Positions 1 through 5,045 of a DNA stretch of 34,609 nucleotides are shown in pieces. The notes beneath the pieces were generated by a model. That model made no database searches and was not told the origin of the DNA. It was given only the letters and a program-made list of their open reading frames with translations. Source of the DNA: Candidatus Rokuibacteriota bacterium (GTDB lineage Bacteria > Methylomirabilota > Methylomirabilia > Rokubacteriales > CSP1-6); NCBI GenBank assembly GCA_016179875.1, contig JACPCH010000027.1, forward strand, positions 1 to 34,609, in the 5' to 3' direction. Numbering within the stretch: the stretch's first letter is position 1; every line of letters starts with the position of its first letter. The position numbers and the translations under genes are program-made.

Positions 1-411
1 AATTATCAATTTCGGGGAGGAAATTAAGAACGAAAGCTGATAACCAAAATAAGAAAGTATTCCGAGCCCTATCAGCGCACTAAGTACAAAGACATTATGT
101 CTGGGTCGGAGATTCGGCGCCATGCGGCGCCACCAAGCCGGTTTTTGGAAGCGAAGGGCGTCTCGAAAAGCGTAGGTCTCCCATTCGCGTATCATGTCAT
201 CGCGGAAATTCTCATCATAAATCCCCAAAAATTCCGCATAAGCCCTGCCATATTTTTCCCAATAAAGCCGTCCGCCGAATTCTCTGAAATTAGTTTTTTC
301 GGCCGCTAAAATAAAACGTGCCGCCAAGCCGGTCTTAGCGGATACGGTTTCAACGGTATGCCCCAAGGTTTCCCGCGCCTCGCGTAATCTTTGTCCGATT
401 GACGACTCCAT
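1..411 (-). CDS. RodZ-like HTH membrane protein, partial (runs off the window)
   Basis: An open frame starts at the ATG at 411-409 and runs 137 codons to the window edge, so the C-terminus is missing. It opens with an Xre/HTH_25-type helix-turn-helix (IGQRLREARETLGHTVETVS, then a second helix KTGLAARFILAAEK, about residues 5-40). A basic stretch near residues 90-107 (KPAWWRRMAPNLRPRHN) is followed by one hydrophobic segment at about 108-130. Cytoplasmic HTH, basic linker and single transmembrane helix is the RodZ layout; RodZ links MreB to the cell-wall machinery. It starts 2 bases after the stop of an FtsK-like C-terminus, a pairing seen in several bacterial groups. Base composition is far more AT-rich than the rest of the window, and the next gene boundary looks chimeric, so this gene probably belongs to another organism. 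RodZ-like assignment is fairly sure; exact function is inferred. Confidence 0.7.
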   Translation of the reverse strand, partial: MESSIGQRLREARETLGHTVETVSAKTGLAARFILAAEKTNFREFGGRLYWEKYGRAYAEFLGIYDENFRDDMIREWETYAFRDALRFQKPAWWRRMAPNLRPRHNVFVLSALIGLGILSYFGYQLSFLISSPKLII

Positions 412-413
412 GA

Positions 414-500
414 TCAGATAATTTCGTCCTCATCGATTTCGGCGTCATTTGGACCAGTCGTTCTTTCATGCGGCACTAGAATATCGCGCGGCTTGGCGCC
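414..500 (-). pseudogene. ftsK: C-terminal tail of an FtsK/SpoIIIE-type DNA translocase (fragment)
   Basis: Read on the minus strand from 500, the frame gives GAKPRDILVPHE, then an acidic tail ending in DEDEII and a TGA at 416-414. FtsK/SpoIIIE proteins end with a conserved G-[SA]-[KR]-P-R-[ED]-[VI]-L motif in their gamma domain, and the downstream RodZ-like gene fits that reading. Upstream of 500 the frame continues as Pro/Ala-rich infB sequence in another reading frame, so only about 28 codons of the translocase are present. The motif is short, so the family call is moderately confident. The fragment marks the edge of the AT-richer segment. Confidence 0.5.
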
Positions 501-1057
501 GGAGCCGGGGCCGGCCGCTCCAGCGGCCGGAACGGCACGATCTTCGGCTCCGGCTTCTTCGTGACCGGCGCGGGCGGCGGCGCGACCGTGGCCGCGGGCC
601 TCACGGTCGCCGGCAGCTCGGGCGCGACCTCGGGCACCGGGACTTCCGGCGCGGGCGGCGGGACCACGAGCGGCGGCTCGGGCGCGATCTCGGGCGTCGC
701 GGGCTTGGGCTTGACGATGGTCGCCGCCGGCTTGATCTCGGCCGGCGCCGCCTCGGCCTCCTCCGCCTTCGTCGGCTTCTTCGCCCGGGTCGCGGGCTTC
801 CGGGCCGCCGCGCCCTCGCCGGGCGCCGCGGCGTCCTTGGGCGCCTTCGGCTTGGCGGCGCGCTTCGGCTTCGGCTCCTCGGGCAGCTCGCGCCCCTTGC
901 CGAGCTTGACCCGCAGCGAGTTGGCGAGCGTGCTGTCCAGGGGGCTCATGGCGCGCAGGCCCTTGTGTCCCATCTCCTCGGCGGCGAGCATCAGGTCCTT
1001 GCTCGTCACGCCGAGCTCCTTCGCCAGCTCGATCATCTTTATCTTTGCCGCTGCCAC
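476..1057 (-). CDS. infB: Translation initiation factor IF-2, N-terminal part only
   Basis: The GTG start at 1057-1055 is preceded by a strong GGAGGAGG ribosome binding site. Residues 8-55 form the IF2_N domain (MIELAKELGVTSKDLMLAAE, then MSPLDSTLANSLRVKLG). From about residue 56 there is a long Lys/Ala/Pro-rich linker typical of large IF-2 proteins. The frame stops at TAG 478-476 after 193 residues, while IF-2 is usually 700-950 residues: the GTPase, EF-Tu-like domain II and the fMet-tRNA-binding C domain are all absent. The stop lies where GC-rich linker DNA meets AT-richer ftsK/rodZ DNA, so the gene is cut by a junction rather than by a normal stop. The gene overlaps the end of ylxR by 19 bases, and ylxR-infB order is classical. 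Identity is certain; the truncation is likely an assembly or rearrangement artefact. Confidence 0.85.
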   Translation of the reverse strand: MAAAKIKMIELAKELGVTSKDLMLAAEEMGHKGLRAMSPLDSTLANSLRVKLGKGRELPEEPKPKRAAKPKAPKDAAAPGEGAAARKPATRAKKPTKAEEAEAAPAEIKPAATIVKPKPATPEIAPEPPLVVPPPAPEVPVPEVAPELPATVRPAATVAPPPAPVTKKPEPKIVPFRPLERPAPAPAPSRAIF

Positions 1058-1296
1058 AGCCCCCTCACCTCCTCCGAAAGTTCACACGGCTTCCTGAACG
1101 CGTGGGCGAGCCGCTTCCGCTCGAGCCCGCGCTCGAGGCACGCGCCGTCCGGGCACACGTACGCGCCGCGCCCGGGCAGGCGGCCGGCCGGGTCCGCGAC
1201 GACCTCACCGCTCGCGCGCCGCACGAGCCGCACCAGCGCGCGCTTCTCGCGCACCTGGCGGCAGCCGAGACACGTCCGGCCGGGCTCGCGTCTCAT
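1039..1296 (-). CDS. ylxR: YlxR-family (DUF448) nucleoid or RNA-binding protein
   Basis: This 85-residue protein starts at ATG 1296-1294, which overlaps the nusA-frame stop (ATGA). It shows the DUF448 signature: RTCLGCRQ near the N-terminus (Cys pair), LVRLVR, then GRLPGRGAYVCPD followed by a Cys. YlxR proteins are small basic proteins encoded between nusA and infB; in Bacillus subtilis YlxR is nucleoid-associated and affects transcription. The open frame extends 20 codons further upstream, but those codons overlap nusA heavily and lack family similarity, so the internal ATG is chosen. The end overlaps the infB start by 19 bases, which suggests translational coupling. Confidence 0.88.
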   Translation of the reverse strand: MRREPGRTCLGCRQVREKRALVRLVRRASGEVVADPAGRLPGRGAYVCPDGACLERGLERKRLAHAFRKPCELSEEVRGLWQRQR

Positions 1297-1478
1297 GCCG
1301 GCGTCGGCGTCTCTTCCGAGGCGTCGGTCGGCGCCACCGGGTGGGCCGCCAGCCACTCCTCGGCGGCGGCGTAGAGCGTGTCGGCGCGGTCGCCGACCTC
1401 GGCCAGCGCGCCGAGCTTCTCCCGGCCGGCCTTCACGATCGCCGCCGGCGAGCCGAGGCCGGCCGCGACGAGCGCGTC
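1293..1478 (-). pseudogene. nusA: Out-of-frame C-terminal remnant of NusA
   Basis: In a different frame from the main nusA reading, about 61 codons encode DALVAAGLGSPAAIVKAGRE, then a helical stretch with LYAAAEEWLAAH and a short acidic tail, ending at TGA 1295-1293. This is the helix-hairpin-helix/acidic-repeat type C-terminal segment found after KH2 in many NusA proteins, and it ends in an ATGA overlap with ylxR as an intact nusA would. It is joined directly to the codons that should lead into KH2, so the intervening segment has been deleted with loss of frame. Confidence 0.7.
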
Positions 1479-2422
1479 ACCACGACCAGCGCCGAGGGCT
1501 GGCCCTCGCCCTCGGCCGGCTCGGCGATCGTCACCGAGGACACCTTCGCGGGCGACAGCGCCCGGGCGACGAACGTCGCCGGGTCGTGCGACCACTCGAT
1601 GATGTCGATCTTCTCCCCCCGGAGCTCCCGGCTGATGACCTGGATGCGCGTGCCCCGGAGCCCGACGCACGCGCCGATCGGATCCACGTCGCGCTTGGTG
1701 GACGCCACCGCCACCTTCGCGCGCTCGCCGGCCTCGCGGGCCGTGGCCTTCACGACCACGATGCCCTCCTGGATCTCCGGGATCTCGGTCTCGAACAGGC
1801 GCGCCAGGTAGCCCGGGTGCGTGCGCGAGAGCGAGATCTGCGGCCCCTTGGCCGTGCGGCGCACCTCGAGCACGAAGGCGCGGATGCGGTCGCCCGGGTT
1901 GTAGCGCTCGCCGGGGATCTGCTCCCGCTCGGGCAGGATGGCCTCGGCCTTGCCGATCTCGAGGATCACGTTGCGCTTCTCGATCCGGTGCACGACACCG
2001 CGCAGGAGATGCCCCTCCTTGCCGGCGAACTCCGAGTAGATGCCCTCGCGCTCGGCGTCGCGCACTTTCTGGAGGATCACCTGCTTCACCGTCTGGGCGG
2101 CGATGCGCCCGAGGTCCTGCGGCGGGCGCTCCTGCTCCAGATCGAGCTCGTCGCCGAGCTCGGCCTCGCGGTTCAGCGCCTGGGCCTCGGCCAGGCTGAT
2201 CTCCAGCGTGTCGTCGGTGACCTCCTCCACGACCTTCTTCCGGCAGTAGACGCGCTGGTCGCCGGTCTTGCGGTCGATGTGGATCCGGATGTTCTCGCCC
2301 GGTCCGAGCGTCTTGCGCGACGCCGAGAGCAGGGCAGACTCCAGCGCCTCGAAGAGGACCTCCTTGTCGATCCCCTTCTCGCGCCCGATCTGCTCGATGA
2401 CGATGATCAGCTCTCGATTCAA
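1433..2422 (-). CDS. nusA: Transcription termination/antitermination factor NusA, damaged (KH2 deleted, frameshifted)
   Basis: NusA binds RNA polymerase and controls pausing, termination and antitermination. The TTG start at 2422-2420 gives the canonical MNRELI opening, 3 bases after the rimP stop. Order: NusA N-terminal domain (1-125), S1 domain (about 135-200), KH1 (about 230-285, with the GACVGLRGTRIQ loop). Up to residue 315 (ALVVV) it matches the family. There KH2 should begin with a D-D-Q-L-S-L-A-I-G-type sequence. Instead the frame goes into 14 basic residues and stops at 1433, while genuine NusA C-terminal sequence resumes immediately in another frame (1478-1293). The lesion lies at about 1478-1482 and has removed the KH2 domain. 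NusA is essential in many bacteria, so an assembly error or mixed alleles should be considered first. Confidence 0.88.
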   Translation of the reverse strand: MNRELIIVIEQIGREKGIDKEVLFEALESALLSASRKTLGPGENIRIHIDRKTGDQRVYCRKKVVEEVTDDTLEISLAEAQALNREAELGDELDLEQERPPQDLGRIAAQTVKQVILQKVRDAEREGIYSEFAGKEGHLLRGVVHRIEKRNVILEIGKAEAILPEREQIPGERYNPGDRIRAFVLEVRRTAKGPQISLSRTHPGYLARLFETEIPEIQEGIVVVKATAREAGERAKVAVASTKRDVDPIGACVGLRGTRIQVISRELRGEKIDIIEWSHDPATFVARALSPAKVSSVTIAEPAEGEGQPSALVVVTRSSRPASARRRRS

Positions 2423-2425
2423 TGC

Positions 2426-2902
2426 CTAAACCTTGCGGGGCCAGGGGACCTCCGCCTCCAGGCGTGCCTTCGTCACGGCCGCCCGCTCCAGTTCGACCCG
2501 TCCGCCGTCCGTGTCCAGCATCAACCGCTCCGGCTCGACGGCGGCGAGCCGGCCGCGCACCTCCTGCCCGCCCGCCAGCCAGCAGCGGACGCGCTTGCCG
2601 ACCGCCCAGCGGAGCTCGCGCTCCGTCCGGAGCTGCCGCTCGAGCCCGGGCGACGACACCTCGAGGTCGTACCCCGCCGCGATGAGGTCCGAGGCGTCGA
2701 GCACGTCACCCGTCTCCCGGCTCACGCGCGCGCAGTCGTCTACCCCGACGCCACCCGGCTTGTCGACGTAGAGACGCAGCACGCCCCGGGGCCGGAGGGG
2801 GCGCCACTCGAGGTCCACCAGCTCGAGCCCGTGATCGCGGAGGATCGGCAGCACGACCTCCTCGATCCGGCCCATCAGCTCCTCGTCGTCCACCACGACC
2901 AT
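2426..2902 (-). CDS. rimP: Ribosome maturation factor RimP
   Basis: RimP acts in late 30S subunit maturation. The family features are visible: a Leu-Glu-Leu-Val-Asp-Leu-Glu stretch (DHGLELVDLEW), RLYVDKPGGVGVDDCARVSR, then YDLEVSSPGLERQL at the start of the C-terminal SH3-like domain. Length is 158 residues from ATG 2902. Two other starts are possible: GTG 2914, and ATG 2875, which has the best ribosome binding site (GAGGAG) and would give 149 residues. It is the first gene of the rimP-nusA-ylxR-infB operon. A promoter-like element and a hairpin lie just upstream (2926-2985). Identity is certain; the start is not. Confidence 0.92.
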   Translation of the reverse strand: MVVVDDEELMGRIEEVVLPILRDHGLELVDLEWRPLRPRGVLRLYVDKPGGVGVDDCARVSRETGDVLDASDLIAAGYDLEVSSPGLERQLRTERELRWAVGKRVRCWLAGGQEVRGRLAAVEPERLMLDTDGGRVELERAAVTKARLEAEVPWPRKV

Positions 2903-2925
2903 GTCCCCTACCACCGTGAAACACT

Positions 2926-2952
2926 AAAAAAAGCGGGCGACGCCCACTTTTT
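2926..2952 (-). terminator. Hairpin with U-tract between proS and rimP (terminator or attenuator)
   Basis: On the minus strand a near-perfect stem of about 11 bp (AAAAAGTGGGC pairing with GCCCGCTTTTT, loop GTC) is followed by a run of seven T. The flanking A and T runs make it readable as an intrinsic terminator in either direction. It lies 60 bases after the proS stop and would end the upstream operon. It also lies just downstream of the predicted rimP -10 element, so it may act as an attenuator in the rimP-nusA-infB leader. Confidence 0.7.
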
Positions 2953-2956
2953 CAAG

Positions 2957-2985
2957 AATTTAGCACGTATTGCCCGCGGAGGCAA
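2957..2985 (-). promoter_or_regulatory. Predicted sigma70-type promoter for rimP-nusA-infB
   Basis: TTGCCT (2985-2980) and TAAATT (2962-2957) are separated by exactly 17 bases on the minus strand, with 4 of 6 matches to each consensus hexamer. This is a locally AT-rich spot in a GC-rich genome. Transcription would begin near 2950, within the foot of the hairpin at 2926-2952. Confidence 0.5.
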
Positions 2986-3012
2986 GGTCCGCGGCGCCGG
3001 GGCGGGGTCGGG

Positions 3013-4710
3013 CTATTCCAGGGCGGAGAGGACTCGAGCGGCCTCGACAACCTTGTCCATGGCAACGCGCGCCTCCTGTCGGGTCTTCCGCGCGCGGACC
3101 TCCACGAGGCCCTCCTTCACGAACGCGTTGCCGACCGTGACACGGACGGGGATGCCGAGGAGGTCGGCGTCCTTGAACTTGACGCCGGGGCGCTCGTCGC
3201 GGTCGTCGAGGAGGGCCTCGAGCGGCGGCGTCGCGCTCCAGCACGCGGCATAGATCGCCTCGGCCGCGGCGACCTGGGCCTCATGATGAGGACCCACGAC
3301 GACGATGTAGACGTGGTAGGGCGCGATCGTCGAGGGCCAGACGATGCCGTCGGCGTCGCTCCCCTGCTCGACCGCGGTGGCGGCGATGCGGGCCGGTCCG
3401 ATGCCGTAGCTGCCCATGACGATCGGGCGCTCGCGGCCGGCCTCGTCGAGATACGTCGCCTTGAGCGGCACGGAGTACTTGGTGCCGAGCTTGAAGATGT
3501 TGCCGATCTCGATCACGCGCTCGACGGCGAGCGGCTGGCCGCACCGCGCACAGGCCTCGCCCGGCGTCACGGTGTGCAGGTCGGCGAAGCGGCACTCGAA
3601 GTCACGTCCGGCCGCCACGCCCGTCAGGTGGTGGCCCTCGCGGTTGGCGCCGACCACGTAGGTCCCCGTCCGGAGCGCCTCGTCGGCGAGGACCGGGACG
3701 CGCGCTCCGACCGGGCCGATCGAGCCGACGGGCGCGCCGAGGACCTCCCGCACCTCGTCGGGATGCGCGGGCCGGACTTCCTCGCCGAGGGCGCGCGCGA
3801 GCTTCCGCTCGTGCAGGGCGTGGTCGCCACGGACGAGCACCAGCACCGGCCCCGCCGCCTCCGCCACGTAGAGGAGCGACTTGACGGTGAGGCGGGGATC
3901 GACGGCGAGGAAGGCGGACACCTCGGCGATGGTGCGGCAGCCCGGCGTCGCCACCTCCGCGCGGGCCCACGCCGGGGGCGCGGGCGCGGCCGGCACGCCG
4001 CGCGCCAGCTCCACGTTGGCGGCGTAGCCGCACCCGGCGCAGCGCGCGATCTCGTCCTCGCCGGCGGCGCTCGGCGCCATGAACTCGTGCGAGCCGAGCC
4101 CGCCCATCATGCCGGGGTCCGACTGGACGACGTGGTAGCGGAGCCCACAGCGGTCGAAGATCTTGCGATAGGCGCCCTCGTGGGCGGCGTACGAGCGGTC
4201 GAGGGCCTCGGGGTCGGGGTCGAGGGTGTAGGAGTCCTTCATCAGGAACTCGCGCGTGCGGAGCACGCCCGAGCGCGGCCGCGCCTCGTCCCGCTCCTTC
4301 GTCTGGATCTGGTACCAGATCTGCGGCAGGTCGCGGTAGGAGCGGATCTCGCGCGCCGCCAGCCACGCCACGACCTCCTCGTGGGTCATCCCGAGGCACA
4401 TGTCGCGGCCGTAGCGGTCCTTGAGCCGGAACATCTCGTCGCCGATCGCGTCCCAGCGCCCGGACTCGCGCCAGATCTCGGCCGGGTGCAGCACGGGCAT
4501 CGTGATCTCCTGGCCGCCGATCGCGTTCATCTCCTCGCGGATGATCGCGTTGATCTTGTCGAGCACGCGCTGGCCGAGCGGCAGGTACACGTACACGCCC
4601 GCGGCGAGCTGGCGGACGAAGCCGGCCCGCAGCATGAGGCGATGGGAGAGGGCCTCGGCGTCGGCGGGGTCCTCCCGGAGCGTCGGGACGAGGGCCTTCG
4701 AGCGCCGCAC
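3013..4710 (-). CDS. proS: Prolyl-tRNA synthetase, bacterial type with editing insertion
   Basis: ProS charges tRNA-Pro. The 565 residues match the bacterial-type family length (about 570). Class II landmarks are present: motif 2 region (RDEARPRSGVLRTREFLMKD) and motif 3 (GSYGIGPARI). Between them lies the YbaK-like INS editing domain (around residues 230-390, including VKSLLYVAE and LVRGDHALHERKL). An anticodon-binding domain ends the protein. GTG 4710-4708 is preferred as start because it lies 2 bases after the ferredoxin stop and gives RRSKALVPTLRED, the normal opening; the frame is open further upstream but that sequence is antisense-like. It is the last gene of the uppS-cdsA-dxr-rseP-ispG-fdx-proS run and is followed by a strong hairpin with a T-run. 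Confidence 0.95.
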   Translation of the reverse strand: MRRSKALVPTLREDPADAEALSHRLMLRAGFVRQLAAGVYVYLPLGQRVLDKINAIIREEMNAIGGQEITMPVLHPAEIWRESGRWDAIGDEMFRLKDRYGRDMCLGMTHEEVVAWLAAREIRSYRDLPQIWYQIQTKERDEARPRSGVLRTREFLMKDSYTLDPDPEALDRSYAAHEGAYRKIFDRCGLRYHVVQSDPGMMGGLGSHEFMAPSAAGEDEIARCAGCGYAANVELARGVPAAPAPPAWARAEVATPGCRTIAEVSAFLAVDPRLTVKSLLYVAEAAGPVLVLVRGDHALHERKLARALGEEVRPAHPDEVREVLGAPVGSIGPVGARVPVLADEALRTGTYVVGANREGHHLTGVAAGRDFECRFADLHTVTPGEACARCGQPLAVERVIEIGNIFKLGTKYSVPLKATYLDEAGRERPIVMGSYGIGPARIAATAVEQGSDADGIVWPSTIAPYHVYIVVVGPHHEAQVAAAEAIYAACWSATPPLEALLDDRDERPGVKFKDADLLGIPVRVTVGNAFVKEGLVEVRARKTRQEARVAMDKVVEAARVLSALE

Positions 4711-4712
4711 GG

Positions 4713-5045
4713 CTACTTCGCGTCCTTCTTCTTGTTCGCCCCTTGGACGCCCGGTCGGTAGCGCAGACGCTCGACGGGCTTGCCGTCGCGGACGTGCGAC
4801 TCGAAGAGGTCCTTGAGGTCGGCCTCCTGCACTCCCGCGTACCACACGTCGTCCGGATACACGACCAGCATCGGCCCGTGGCCGCACTGGGAGAAGCAGC
4901 CGGCCTTGTTGATGCGCACGTCGTCCTTGAGCCCGGCCCGCGCGACCTCGCCGCGCAGGTACTTCACGAACCCCTCGACGTCGCCCTGGGTGGGGCAGGT
5001 CTCGCCCGTGGTGCAGACGAACACGTGCGTCCGGTACTGGCCCAT
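4713..5045 (-). CDS. Thioredoxin-fold [2Fe-2S] ferredoxin (Shethna/NuoE-like)
   Basis: This 110-residue protein starts at ATG 5045, overlapping the ispG stop by one base (TGATG). Four cysteines fit a thioredoxin-like [2Fe-2S] ferredoxin: Cys11 and Cys17 (FVCTTGETCPTQG), then Cys50 and Cys54 (KAGCFSQCGHGPMLVVYPDD), followed by WYAGVQEADL as in the family. It ends in a lysine-rich tail. IspG needs two low-potential electrons per turnover from a ferredoxin or flavodoxin, so the coupled position suggests, but does not prove, that this protein is its electron donor. It could equally be a subunit-like relative of NuoE serving another reductase. Confidence 0.85.
   Translation of the reverse strand: MGQYRTHVFVCTTGETCPTQGDVEGFVKYLRGEVARAGLKDDVRINKAGCFSQCGHGPMLVVYPDDVWYAGVQEADLKDLFESHVRDGKPVERLRYRPGVQGANKKKDAK

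Noticed and set aside
97-309. A 70-codon plus-strand frame in the AT-richer segment
   Set aside because: It is antisense to the RodZ-like frame, which has a recognisable HTH and a transmembrane segment.
449-3253. A 934-codon open frame on the plus strand with Arg/Leu-rich repeats
   Set aside because: It lies antisense to infB, ylxR, nusA, rimP and the proS end, all recognised families. Its Arg-Leu-Gly composition is typical of reading a GC-rich gene on the wrong strand.
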